A stretch of DNA of 64,000 nt. Origin: Coralloluteibacterium stylophorae. Lineage in GTDB: Bacteria; Pseudomonadota; Gammaproteobacteria; Xanthomonadales; Xanthomonadaceae. The stretch lies in assembly GCF_018122625.2 (NCBI RefSeq), contig NZ_JAGQFT020000010.1, forward strand, positions 124,001 through 188,000, in the 5' to 3' direction. A model generated the notes under the pieces. It saw nothing but the letters and a program-made list of their open reading frames with translations, made no database searches and was not told the origin of the DNA. Positions within the stretch are counted from its first letter, which is position 1; each line of letters opens with the position of its first letter. The translations under genes and the position numbers were made by a program. Below, piece by piece: positions 20,117 through 29,864 of the stretch.

Positions 20117-22690
20117 ATGGCGTCCCGAATCGTTCGATGGCTGCGCAGGGCAGCCGTGGCCGGCATTGCGCTGGCGTTGGCCGGCGTCGTCACGCTCGGC
20201 GTCGTCTACTGGCTGGTCGCACCGCGCATCCCGGATGTCGAGGCGCTGCGCGACGTCCAGCTGCAGGTGCCGATGAGCGTGTACGCGCGCGACGGCGAGC
20301 TCATCGCCGTGTTCGGCGAGTTCCGGCGCTACCCGGTGCGCATCGCCGAGGTGCCGGACCAGGTCAAGAACGCCTTCATCGCCATCGAGGACGCGCGCTT
20401 CTACGAGCACCAGGGCCTCGACTGGCGCGGCATCTTCCGCGCCGTATGGCTGCTGGCCACCACCGACGACCGCCGCGTGCCCGGCGGCAGCACGATCACC
20501 CAGCAGGTCGCGCGCCAGTTCTTCCTGAGCTCGGAGTACAGCTACAGCCGCAAGTTCATGGAGATGCTGACGGCGCTGAAGATGGAGCGCGAACTCAGCA
20601 AGGACGAGATCTTCGAGCTGTACCTCAACAAGGGCTTCTTCGGCAATCGCGCCTACGGCGTCGCCGCGGCGGCCGAGTTCTACTACGGCAAGACGCTCGG
20701 CGAGCTGACCCTGGCCGAGGCCGCCACCCTCGCCTCGATCCCGAAGTTCCCGTCGAGCGGCAACCCGATCAGCAATCCCGAGCGCGCGCGCATCCGCCGC
20801 GACTACGTGATGCAGCGCATGCATGAGCTCGGCTTCATCGACGAGGCCGCGATGGTGGCGGGACAGGCGGAGCCGATGCACGCCTCGCCGCACGAGCCGC
20901 CGGTCAATGTCGAGGCGCCCTACGTCGCCGAGATGGTGCGCCAGGCCATGGTCGAGCGCTACGGCGGCGATGCCCTGAACCAGGGCCTGCACGTGTTCAC
21001 CACCATCGACGCCACCGCCCAGAACGCGGCCAACCTCGCGGTGCGGGCGGGGCTGCTCGACTACGACCGCCGCCACGGCTGGCGCGGCGCCGAGGACGAG
21101 GTCGACATCGGCACCGAGACCGACCCTGCCGCGCTCGCCGCGCATCTCGATGGCGCGATGGCGGTCGGCGGACTGCTGCCGGCGTTGGTCGTCTCGGCGG
21201 ACGCGCAGAAGGCGACGGTGGTGCTCCGTGGCGGCGAAGAGGTCGAGCTGGCCGGCGATGCCGTGCGCTGGACCCGCAAGACGCCGGCGCAGCTGTTCGA
21301 GCGCGGCGATATCGTCCGCCTGCAGCCGGGCAGCGAGGACGGCACCTACGTGCTGGCCCAGATCCCGCAGGCGCAGGCGGCGCTGGTCTCGCTGCGGCCC
21401 GAGGACGGCGCCCTGCATGCGCTGGTCGGCGGCTTCAGCTTCGCGGCGAACAAGTTCAACCGCGCCACCCAGGCGCAGCGGCAGCCGGGCTCGAGCTTCA
21501 AGCCCTTCGTCTACGCCGCGGCCTTCGACCGCGGTTTCACGCCGGCCTCGATCGTGCTCGACGCACCGGTCGTGTTCAACGACCGCTGGACCGGCAAGAC
21601 CTGGAGCCCGCAGAACGACGACGGCAAGTTCCGCGGCCCGATGCGCCTGCGCGAGGCGCTGGTGCAGTCGCGCAACCTGGTCTCGGTGCGCCTGCTGGAT
21701 GCGCTGGGCATCGACTTCACCCGGCAGTACATCAGCCGCTTCGGCTTCCCGGAGCAGGGCCTGCCGCCGAATCTCACCATGGCCATCGGCACCACCTCGG
21801 TGCCGCCGCTCACCATCGCCCGCGGCTATACCGCGTTCACCAACGGTGGCTTCCTGGTCGAGCCCTACTTCATCGACCGCGTCGTCGATCGCGAAGGCGT
21901 GCTGATCGCCAGCACCCACCCGTGGCGCGCCTGCGCCGACTGCCCGGAGCGGCGCCTGCGCGAGACCCAGCAGACGACGATCGTGGACGGCTTCGACCTC
22001 GGTCCCGCGCTCGGCGGCAACGACGCCGGGGCGGTGGACGGCTTCGACCTGGATGCCGCGCCGGCGACGACGGAGCGCGCATTCGACCTCGGCGACGGCA
22101 GCACCCCGCAGGACGTCGCCGCGGCGGCTCCGCAGGCGCCGATCACCGACCAGGAGCGCCTGGCCGCCGCGAACTTCGTTGGTCCGCCGGAGATCATGCT
22201 CGCGCCGCGCGCGGTGGACGCGCGCACGGCCTTCCAGGTCAACTCGCTGATGCGCGACGTCGTCCAGCGCGGCACCGGCACGGCGGCGAAGGTCCTGGAA
22301 CGCCCCGACATCGGCGGCAAGACCGGCTCCACCAACGAGCACCGCGATGCCTGGTTCTCGGGCTTCGGCGGCGCCCTGGTCACCACCGTCTGGGTCGGCA
22401 ACGACGACTTCACCTCGCTCGGCTACAAGGAATACGGCGGTCGCGCGGCGTTGCCGATCTGGATCGACTACATGCGCGTGGCGCTCGAGGACATGCCGGT
22501 CGAGGAACCGACGCTGCCGCCCGGCCTGGTGGTCGCGCACGTCGACCGCGGCACCGGCTATCCGGTCGGGCCCGACACGCCGGGCGCGCTGCGCGAGTTC
22601 TTCAAGGTCGAGGATCTCGATCGTCTCGCCAACAGTGGCTACGGCAGCGAACCGGCGACCTCGAGCCAGGAGGCGTTCGACATCTTCTGA
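20117..22690 (+). CDS. mrcA: Penicillin-binding protein 1A (bifunctional glycosyltransferase/transpeptidase)
   Basis: An 857-residue class A PBP that polymerises and cross-links peptidoglycan. A short cytoplasmic tail is followed by a transmembrane helix (about 13-34). The GT51 domain contains EDARFYEHQGLDW (near 78-90) and GGSTITQQ. A PBP1A-type OB-like insertion follows, then the transpeptidase with SxxK (SSFK, near 459), SRN (near 518) and KTG (near 735). All catalytic motifs are present. The ATG at 20117 follows GCGAG; the open frame extends upstream but would give a non-family leader. Divergent from pilM, a neighbourhood conserved in many gammaproteobacteria. Confidence 0.97.
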   Translation: MASRIVRWLRRAAVAGIALALAGVVTLGVVYWLVAPRIPDVEALRDVQLQVPMSVYARDGELIAVFGEFRRYPVRIAEVPDQVKNAFIAIEDARFYEHQGLDWRGIFRAVWLLATTDDRRVPGGSTITQQVARQFFLSSEYSYSRKFMEMLTALKMERELSKDEIFELYLNKGFFGNRAYGVAAAAEFYYGKTLGELTLAEAATLASIPKFPSSGNPISNPERARIRRDYVMQRMHELGFIDEAAMVAGQAEPMHASPHEPPVNVEAPYVAEMVRQAMVERYGGDALNQGLHVFTTIDATAQNAANLAVRAGLLDYDRRHGWRGAEDEVDIGTETDPAALAAHLDGAMAVGGLLPALVVSADAQKATVVLRGGEEVELAGDAVRWTRKTPAQLFERGDIVRLQPGSEDGTYVLAQIPQAQAALVSLRPEDGALHALVGGFSFAANKFNRATQAQRQPGSSFKPFVYAAAFDRGFTPASIVLDAPVVFNDRWTGKTWSPQNDDGKFRGPMRLREALVQSRNLVSVRLLDALGIDFTRQYISRFGFPEQGLPPNLTMAIGTTSVPPLTIARGYTAFTNGGFLVEPYFIDRVVDREGVLIASTHPWRACADCPERRLRETQQTTIVDGFDLGPALGGNDAGAVDGFDLDAAPATTERAFDLGDGSTPQDVAAAAPQAPITDQERLAAANFVGPPEIMLAPRAVDARTAFQVNSLMRDVVQRGTGTAAKVLERPDIGGKTGSTNEHRDAWFSGFGGALVTTVWVGNDDFTSLGYKEYGGRAALPIWIDYMRVALEDMPVEEPTLPPGLVVAHVDRGTGYPVGPDTPGALREFFKVEDLDRLANSGYGSEPATSSQEAFDIF

Positions 22691-22789
22691 GCGTCCGGCT
22701 ACGGTGCAGGAAGCCGTCGCCCTCCTGCACGCCTCCGTGGCGTGCCGCGGGGGACGCTGGCGGCGCACCACCACTGCGAGGAGAGCGCG

Positions 22790-23437
22790 ATGCAGCACGC
22801 ACGAACGCACGCCGAGACCCGCACCCGCGAACGCCGCCATCGCCTCGCCGTGGAGGCCGCCCGGCTCATGGCCGAGAGCGGCATCCGCGACTTCCGCCAG
22901 GCCAAGCGCAAGGCCGCGCAGCGCCTGGGCATCCACGACGACCTGTCGCTGCCCCGCAACAGCGAGATCGAGGACGCGCTGCGCACCCACCAGCGGCTCT
23001 TCCAGGGCGACGACCAGCCCGGCCTGCTCCGCCACCGCCGCGAAGCCGCCGCACGCGCCATGCGCTTCTTCGCCGGCTTTTCGCCGCGCCTGGTCGGTGC
23101 CGTCCTCGACGGCACCGCCGACGGCAACAGCGCGGTGTGCCTGCAGCTCTTCAGCGACGACCCGGACGAGATTCCGCGCTTCCTCGCCGAGCACGGGATC
23201 CCCGCGGAGTCGCGCAGCCGGCGACTGCGGCTCGACCGCCAGCGGGTCGCCGACGCGCCGGTGTGGCTGTTCGCGGCCGAGGACCTGCCCTTCGACCTGA
23301 CCGTCCTGCCGCGCGACCTGCTGCGGCAGGCGCCGCTCGACCGCATCGACGAGCGCCCGATGCGCCGCGCCTCGCTGTCGGCGCTGGAGCGGCTCCTGGC
23401 CGACGAGGACATCGCCGAGTACGAGCGCCGGGCCTGA
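22790..23437 (+). CDS. Conserved hypothetical protein, 215 residues
   Basis: I do not recognise a characterised family. A good Shine-Dalgarno (GAGGAGAGCGCG) precedes the ATG at 22790; an upstream in-frame ATG at 22742 lacks one. The N-terminal third is basic and helical (RHRLAVEAARLMAESGI...QAKRKAAQRLGI). It is followed by 'FSPRLVGAVLDGTADGNSAVCLQLFSDDPDEI', here split as FSPRLVGAVLDGTADG and NSAVCLQLFSDD, which has the flavour of a small nucleotidyltransferase-like fold. The C-terminus is acidic and helical, with no signal peptide or membrane segment. It stands alone between mrcA and the gltA terminator. The gene is probably real; the function is unknown. Confidence 0.75.
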   Translation: MQHARTHAETRTRERRHRLAVEAARLMAESGIRDFRQAKRKAAQRLGIHDDLSLPRNSEIEDALRTHQRLFQGDDQPGLLRHRREAAARAMRFFAGFSPRLVGAVLDGTADGNSAVCLQLFSDDPDEIPRFLAEHGIPAESRSRRLRLDRQRVADAPVWLFAAEDLPFDLTVLPRDLLRQAPLDRIDERPMRRASLSALERLLADEDIAEYERRA

Positions 23438-23471
23438 AACCTCGGCCCTGACGCATCGACCCGCGCGAAAA

Positions 23472-23495
23472 AACGCCCCGGCATGCCGGGGCGTT
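23472..23495 (-). terminator. Intrinsic terminator of gltA, probably bidirectional
   Basis: A perfect 24-base palindrome (AACGCCCCGGCA and its complement). On the minus strand it is followed by TTTTTTCG (from the A-run at 23467-23473), a textbook terminator 25 bp beyond the gltA stop. On the plus strand the tail is the weaker CTTCGTTG, which may also end the 215-residue hypothetical gene. Confidence 0.92.
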
Positions 23496-23519
23496 CTTCG
23501 TTGCAGCCTCGCCGGACGC

Positions 23520-24806
<1,287 letters not shown>

Positions 24807-24917
24807 GGAAGGTCTCCTGGTGCAGGGTCCGGCGGATGCTCGGGCAGGCGACGCGGCCGGCCGCGCCCGCTACGGACCGTGGAAAGACGCACCCGGACGG
24901 GCCGGGCGAACCGCGAA

Positions 24918-24923
24918 ATTATC
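24918..24923 (-). promoter_or_regulatory. Putative -10 element for gltA
   Basis: GATAAT on the minus strand, in the one AT-rich spot (cgaaattatcgcatacg) between rpmE2 and gltA. It implies a leader of about 105 bases. No clear -35 element. Confidence 0.3.
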
Positions 24924-24982
24924 GCATACGCATGCGTCCGGCGTCGCCCCGGCACGCTCCGTTGCGGCCGGCGGCAGCAACG

Positions 24983-25010
24983 AAAACGCCCCGCTCGAGG
25001 GCGGGGCGTT
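24983..25010 (-). terminator. Intrinsic terminator of rpmE2
   Basis: A 10-bp stem AACGCCCCGC/GCGGGGCGTT (24985-24994 and 25001-25010) with a six-base loop, followed on the minus strand by TTTTCGTTG. It lies 22 bp past the rpmE2 stop. Confidence 0.9.
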
Positions 25011-25032
25011 CGGTCGCGACGGGGGCCCGGAA

Positions 25033-25278
25033 TCAGCCCTTGGCGTAGCGCTTGCGGAACCGGTCGACGCGGCCGCCGGTGTCCATGATCTTCTGCTTGC
25101 CGGTGTAGAACGGGTGCGAGTGCGAGGTGACGTCGAGCTTGATCACCGGATACTCGTTGCCGTCTTCCCACTTGACCGTGTCCTTGCTGGTCAGGGTGGA
25201 ACGGGTGAGGAAGGAGAAGTCGGAGGACGCGTCCTGGAAGACGACGTTCCGGTACTCGGGATGGATATCGGCCTTCAT
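25033..25278 (-). CDS. rpmE2: Ribosomal protein bL31, type B (cysteine-free)
   Basis: An 81-residue 50S subunit protein starting [16 protein letters not shown]. The type B features are clear: the KxxxHPxY start, the [10 protein letters not shown] segment and the basic end [11 protein letters not shown]. The CxxC zinc ribbon of type A L31 is absent. In many bacteria the cysteine-free paralogue replaces the zinc-binding form under zinc limitation, controlled by Zur. I see no obvious Zur palindrome in the 140 bp upstream. In xanthomonads a type B protein is often the regular copy. Monocistronic, with its own terminator. Confidence 0.95.
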   Translation of the reverse strand: MKADIHPEYRNVVFQDASSDFSFLTRSTLTSKDTVKWEDGNEYPVIKLDVTSHSHPFYTGKQKIMDTGGRVDRFRKRYAKG

Positions 25279-25310
25279 GACGGGGCGCCCTGGAACGAGA
25301 AAAGACGACT

Positions 25311-25340
25311 ATGTTAGCCGCCGGCGGCGGCGGCGCGCAA
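25311..25340 (-). promoter_or_regulatory. Putative promoter of rpmE2
   Basis: Minus strand TTGCGC (25340-25335), 18 bp, TAACAT (25316-25311), giving a leader of about 26 bases. The match is moderate and judged by eye. Confidence 0.35.
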
Positions 25341-25418
25341 GCGTCGCCGGCGGGTCGGTCCAGCCACGGATGCCGGACCGCGCGTATCCTCGCGGACTTT
25401 GCGCCGGCACGTCACCGC

Positions 25419-28400
25419 ATGCCTTCGAACGCTCCGCTCCGCCGCCTCCCGGCGGTCGCCCTGCAGCACCTCGCGCTCGCGCTGGCCCTCGTTGCGTCCG
25501 CGCTCGGCGGCGCGGCCCCTGCCGCCGCCCTCGCCGCACCCGGCGGCGCCGCGCTCGACGCCCTGGCCACGCGACTGGAGGACGGCGCGGTTTCCGCCGA
25601 GGCGCGCCCGCCGCTGCAGGACGCCCTGCAGCAGGCGCGCGAGGACGCCGCCGCCGCCGAGAGCGCGCTCGCGGCGGCCGATGCGCTGCGCGAGGAAGCC
25701 GACCGCGCCGGGCGCGAGGTCGAGGATCTCGAGGCGCGCCTGGCGCGCGATACGGACGCCGAGCTCGCCGCCTGGCGGCGCCGCCAGCCGTCCACCACCT
25801 CGGTGGCCGCGATCGAGCGCCGGCGCGCGCAGGTCCAGGCCGAGTACGAGCGGCTGCGCGGCGACCTGGAGCAGACCGCCGCGGCACTCGGCCGGATCCT
25901 GACCAGCCCCTCGACCCTGGATCCCGCCCTGGTCGAGCAGGAGGCGGCACTGCGCGACGCCGCGGCCAATGCCCGCGCCGCCTCCGAACGCGATCCCGAG
26001 GATCCCGCCGCCGGCGTCGCCGCCGCGGCGGCCGACGCGGCCTGGCGCCGCGCCGCGAACGAGCGCGTGCGGGCCGAGGCCGAGATCGCCACGCTGCCGG
26101 TCCGGCAGCAGCTCTACGAGGCGCGCCAGCGCGTGCAGGAGCGCGCGGTCGCGCTGGCGCGCCGCAAGCTGGAGCTCCTGCTCGCGCAGCTGGCCGATCT
26201 GCGCGAGGCGCAGGTCGCCGCGCTGCAGGAGCGGGTCCGTGCGCAGGCCGAGGCGGCGCTCGCCGACGGCGGGCCTGCCGCGGCGGACTTCGCTCGCGCC
26301 AACATCGACCACGCCGGCCGCCTGGCGCAGCGCGAGACCGACCTCGCTGCGGCCCGCTCGGACGCCATCGCGGCGGCACGCGACGCCGCGCGCACCGACG
26401 ACGTGCTGCGCGCGACCGAGGCACGCCTGGCCCTGGGCGGACGCGACGATGCCGTCGCCCTGACCCTGCTGCGCGAGCGCGCCCGGCTCGACGAGGCCGC
26501 GGCGCTGGCCGAGCGGCGGGCGCAGGTGCGCCGTCGCCTCGACAGCGCCCGGCTCAGGCTGATCGACCTGGACGAGGCGCGCGAGGCGCTGGACGATGCG
26601 GAGGTCGATCCCGACGACGGCACCCTCCGCGCCCTGCGCGACGCGCAGCGCGAGCTGATCGACGAACTCGCCGAATCCAACCGCCAACTCGTGTCCGCGC
26701 TGTCGGCGACCGAGGTCGCCCTGCAGACCCAGGCGGCGCGCCTGCAGCGCCTGGACGAGTTGCTCAGCCGGCGGCTGCTGTGGACCCCCGGCCACGCGCC
26801 GGTCGACCGCGCATGGCTGGCGCGCCATGGCGAGGGCTGGCGTTCGGCCCTTCGCGCCGCCGACCCCGGCCCGGCCCTGGTCGCGCTGGGCACGCGCGAC
26901 CTCGGCGTGCTCGCCATCCTCGCCAGCGGCCTCGCCCTGGCCGTCGTCGGCCTGGTCGCGCGGCTGCGCCTCGGCGCGCGTCTGGCCCACCTGGCGGCGC
27001 CGCTGCAACGGGTCCGCACCGACACCTACGCCGCCACCTTGGCCGCGGCCGCGGCGACCGCGATCGCCGCGCTGCCGGCGGCGGCCCTCGCGACCGCGGC
27101 CGGACTGGCCCTCCTGCTGGCGCCGGAGAGCCGCGGCGACCGTGCGGTGGCGGCGTTCAGCGCCGCGTTCCTCGGCAGCGCCCCCCTGCTCTACCTCGTC
27201 GCCCTGTTCCCGGCGCTGGCCAGGGACGGCGGGCTGGGCGACCTGCACCTGCGCTGGACCGCGCAGCGGCGGCGCGCGCTGCGGACGCTGCGCGGCTGGC
27301 TGCTTGCCCTGCTGCCACTGCAGTTCGGCCTGGTCCTGCTGTTCCGCGCGCAGCAGGAACCGGCGCTGGACATCGTCGCGCGCGACCTGCTCCTCGGCTG
27401 GTGTCTGGTGGTCGGCCTGGCGCTGTGGCGGCTGCTGGCGCCGGAGGCGGTCTGGCACTCGCGGCGGATGACACCCGAACCGTCGGCCGCGCGCCGGCTG
27501 CTGCGCGTGGTCCTGCCGGTCGGTGCGGTCCTGCTGATGGTCCTCACCCTGCTCGGCTACACCGTCACCGTCGGCGCGATGCTCCTCACGTTCTGGCAGT
27601 CCTGCCTCGCCCTGACCGCGATCGCGATCGTGCGCGGCCTGATCGAGCGCTGGTTCCTGCTCGGCGAACGGCGCATCGCGCTGCGCCGCTACGAGGAACG
27701 GCGCGAGGCCGCCCGCGCCAGCGACGAGGGCGACGGCGGTGGCGAGTTCGCGGTCGAGGTCGATCCGGACAACCTGCCGCTGGAACGTGTCAGCGCGCAG
27801 CGCCGGCGCCTCCTGCGCGCGCTCACCCTCGGCCTGCTGGTCATGGCGGCCCTGCTGATCTGGGGCCCGCTGCTGCCGGCGCTGGAGCGGCTCGACGACA
27901 TCCGCCCGTGGGCGTCGGAGACCAGTCTGCGTTCGGTGCTGTACGGCGCCGTCGTACTGCTGGCCACGGCGGTCGCGGCGCGCAACCTCCCGGGCCTGTT
28001 CGAGGTCGGGCTGCAGTCGCGCACCCACCTCGACGCCTCCACGCGCTATGCCATCACCAGCATCTCGCGCTACCTGATCGTGATCGGCGGCGTGGTCGGC
28101 GGCTTCGCCCTGCTCGGGGTGCGCTGGGGCAACCTGCAGTGGATGGCCGCGGCGCTGACCGTGGGCCTGGGCTTCGGGCTGCAGGAGATCTTCGCCAACT
28201 TCGTCTCCGGCATCATCCTGCTGATCGAGCGGCCGGTACGCATCGGCGACCTGATCACCATCGGCGAGTTCACCGGCACGGTCACCAAGGTGCGTACGCG
28301 CGCGACCACCATCCTCGACTGGGACAACCGCGAGGTGGTGGTACCGAACAAGACCTTCATCACCGACCGCCTGATCAACTGGACCCTCACCGACACCCAC

Positions 28401-28757
28401 ACCCGCCTCAACGTCGCGGTGACCGTGGCGCGCGACAGCGACGCCGAGACCGTGCACCGCATCCTGATGGACGCCGCGCGCGCGACGCCGACGGTGATGG
28501 ACGAACCGGCGCCGTGGACGCATTTCGCCGGGATCGGCCCGAACGGCCTGAACTTCGCGCTCTACGTGCACGTGCGCGCGCTCAACGAACGCATCGAGAC
28601 GCAGAACGCGCTCAACGCGCGGATCGTGCGCGGGCTCGCCGACGCCGGCATCGAGATCGCCTTCACCCGCATGGACGTCCAGCTCAGCCGCGCGCTGGCG
28701 CAGCGGATGCCGGCCGACCCGGGCGCCGCGGGCGAGGGAGCGACCTCGCCCGCCTGA
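25419..28757 (+). CDS. Large mechanosensitive channel, MscS/MscK (KefA/YjeP) family
   Basis: A 1112-residue protein with the architecture of MscK/MscM. It has a signal peptide (about 1-35). A long periplasmic alpha-helical region, very Ala/Arg/Glu-rich with coiled-coil character (about 40-460), corresponds to the 'MscS porin' domain. Around ten membrane helices follow from about 505. The MscS core near 890-1080 has the pore helix GLGFGLQEIFANFVSG, then RIGDLITIGEFTGTV and VVPNKTFIT of the beta domain. It should release solutes under osmotic downshock. The ATG at 25419 is immediately followed by the signal peptide. Convergent with the nucleoside hydrolase gene (gap 5 bp). Confidence 0.92.
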   Translation: MPSNAPLRRLPAVALQHLALALALVASALGGAAPAAALAAPGGAALDALATRLEDGAVSAEARPPLQDALQQAREDAAAAESALAAADALREEADRAGREVEDLEARLARDTDAELAAWRRRQPSTTSVAAIERRRAQVQAEYERLRGDLEQTAAALGRILTSPSTLDPALVEQEAALRDAAANARAASERDPEDPAAGVAAAAADAAWRRAANERVRAEAEIATLPVRQQLYEARQRVQERAVALARRKLELLLAQLADLREAQVAALQERVRAQAEAALADGGPAAADFARANIDHAGRLAQRETDLAAARSDAIAAARDAARTDDVLRATEARLALGGRDDAVALTLLRERARLDEAAALAERRAQVRRRLDSARLRLIDLDEAREALDDAEVDPDDGTLRALRDAQRELIDELAESNRQLVSALSATEVALQTQAARLQRLDELLSRRLLWTPGHAPVDRAWLARHGEGWRSALRAADPGPALVALGTRDLGVLAILASGLALAVVGLVARLRLGARLAHLAAPLQRVRTDTYAATLAAAAATAIAALPAAALATAAGLALLLAPESRGDRAVAAFSAAFLGSAPLLYLVALFPALARDGGLGDLHLRWTAQRRRALRTLRGWLLALLPLQFGLVLLFRAQQEPALDIVARDLLLGWCLVVGLALWRLLAPEAVWHSRRMTPEPSAARRLLRVVLPVGAVLLMVLTLLGYTVTVGAMLLTFWQSCLALTAIAIVRGLIERWFLLGERRIALRRYEERREAARASDEGDGGGEFAVEVDPDNLPLERVSAQRRRLLRALTLGLLVMAALLIWGPLLPALERLDDIRPWASETSLRSVLYGAVVLLATAVAARNLPGLFEVGLQSRTHLDASTRYAITSISRYLIVIGGVVGGFALLGVRWGNLQWMAAALTVGLGFGLQEIFANFVSGIILLIERPVRIGDLITIGEFTGTVTKVRTRATTILDWDNREVVVPNKTFITDRLINWTLTDTHTRLNVAVTVARDSDAETVHRILMDAARATPTVMDEPAPWTHFAGIGPNGLNFALYVHVRALNERIETQNALNARIVRGLADAGIEIAFTRMDVQLSRALAQRMPADPGAAGEGATSPA

Positions 28758-28762
28758 GGCGA

Positions 28763-29701
28763 TCAGGCGCCGAGTGCGCGGCGCAGGCGCTCGTGGAAGC
28801 GCGCGCGGTCGTAGCGCAGCAGGATGCGGGCGCGTGCCGGCGCGCCGCTGCGGTCGAGCCAGTCGACCACGGTGGCGCCGCGCGTGTGCGCACCGGTGAG
28901 CTCCATCGCGACCGCATGCCGCTCCGCCTCGAGCACGCCCTCGGGCTCGAGCGCCATCGCCATCGCCAGCGGGTCGGCCGACGCCCAGTCGCGGCGACCG
29001 CGCTGCTTCGAACCCTCCCGGCTCTGCCGCGAGATCGCGGCGTAGAAGCGCGCACGCGGCGTGTCGGCGGCCAGCCAGGCATCGAGCGCCTCGTGCGGGA
29101 GCGCATGCGCGAGGGTCGCCTCCCAGTCGGCGAGGTCGAAGCGCTCGAAGGCCTCGAACACCACGTGCGCGGCCTCCGGGTCGAACATCAGGTTGAACTC
29201 CGACGGCACCGAGGTGTTGCCGCGCCCGTTCACGGCGCCGCCCATGACCACCAGGCGGCCGACGTGGCGGGGCAGCTCCGGGTCGAGGCGCAGCGCGAGC
29301 GCGAGGTTGGTCAGCGGGCCGAGGGTGACCAGCAGCAGGCGCCCGGAATGTTCGCGGGCGAGGCGGCTGATCGCCAGCGCCGCGTGCTCGGTCCCGGCGC
29401 GCCCGGCGGGGGCGTCCAGACCGGCGTCGCCGAAGCCGTCGCTGCCGTGCACGTACGAGGCGTCCTCGGCAGCGTGCAGCAGCGGCACCGGACAACCGGC
29501 GTACACCGGCACGTCGACGCCCGCCACCTCGGCCACCTTCAGCGCATTGCGCACGGTGTGCGCGAGGCCGACGTTGCCGGCGGCGACGGTCAGGCCGACC
29601 AGCTCGTGCGCCGGGTCGTCCATCGCCATCAGCAGGGCCAGGGCGTCGTCGATGCCGGGATCGGTGTCGATGAGGAGGGGGATGGGGCTGGGCATGGGCA
29701 T
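28763..29701 (-). CDS. Nucleoside hydrolase (IunH/Rih family)
   Basis: A 312-residue cytosolic enzyme that hydrolyses the N-glycosidic bond of ribonucleosides in purine or pyrimidine salvage. The N-terminal calcium-binding motif DTDPGIDDALAL is intact, starting near residue 12. The other family motifs are also visible: VTLGPLTNLALAL, VMGGAVNGRGN, PSEFNLMFDPEAA and, late, SADPLAMAMAL, which supplies the last calcium ligand. The base preference (inosine-uridine versus others) cannot be told. The start is M1 or M3 (six bases downstream). A heptamer repeat array abuts its 5' end, and no strong ribosome site is visible. Confidence 0.93.
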   Translation of the reverse strand: MPMPSPIPLLIDTDPGIDDALALLMAMDDPAHELVGLTVAAGNVGLAHTVRNALKVAEVAGVDVPVYAGCPVPLLHAAEDASYVHGSDGFGDAGLDAPAGRAGTEHAALAISRLAREHSGRLLLVTLGPLTNLALALRLDPELPRHVGRLVVMGGAVNGRGNTSVPSEFNLMFDPEAAHVVFEAFERFDLADWEATLAHALPHEALDAWLAADTPRARFYAAISRQSREGSKQRGRRDWASADPLAMAMALEPEGVLEAERHAVAMELTGAHTRGATVVDWLDRSGAPARARILLRYDRARFHERLRRALGA

Positions 29702-29715
29702 GGGGACCGGGAGTC

Positions 29716-29795
29716 GGGAACGGGGAACGGGGAACGGAGAACGGGGAACGGGGAACGGGGAACGGGGAATGGGGAATGGGGAATGGGGAATGGGG
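29716..29795. repeat. Tandem heptanucleotide array (GGGAACG)n(GGGAATG)n
   Basis: Eleven contiguous 7-bp units read on the plus strand. Seven are GGGAACG (the fourth is GAGAACG) and then four are GGGAATG, followed by a final GGG. It fills the 163-bp gap between recG and the nucleoside hydrolase gene, directly upstream of the latter on the minus strand, where it reads CGTTCCC/CATTCCC. Related heptamers occur at 37511-37546, 51500-51527 and 51598-51632. Confidence 0.95.
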
Positions 29796-29864
29796 CATCG
29801 TGCCGGGCGTGGCGGTGGGGGCCAAGATCCGGCGGCGCTGAACGCGGGTGCAGCGTGCGCGGGC

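Noticed and set aside
20045-23194. Minus-strand open frame of about 1050 codons opposite mrcA
   Set aside because: Composition is that of an antisense shadow; the PBP1A motifs on the plus strand are all intact.
28758-28762. Possible terminator between the MscK-type gene and the nucleoside hydrolase
   Set aside because: The gap is only five bases and no stem-loop with a T-tract is present nearby.
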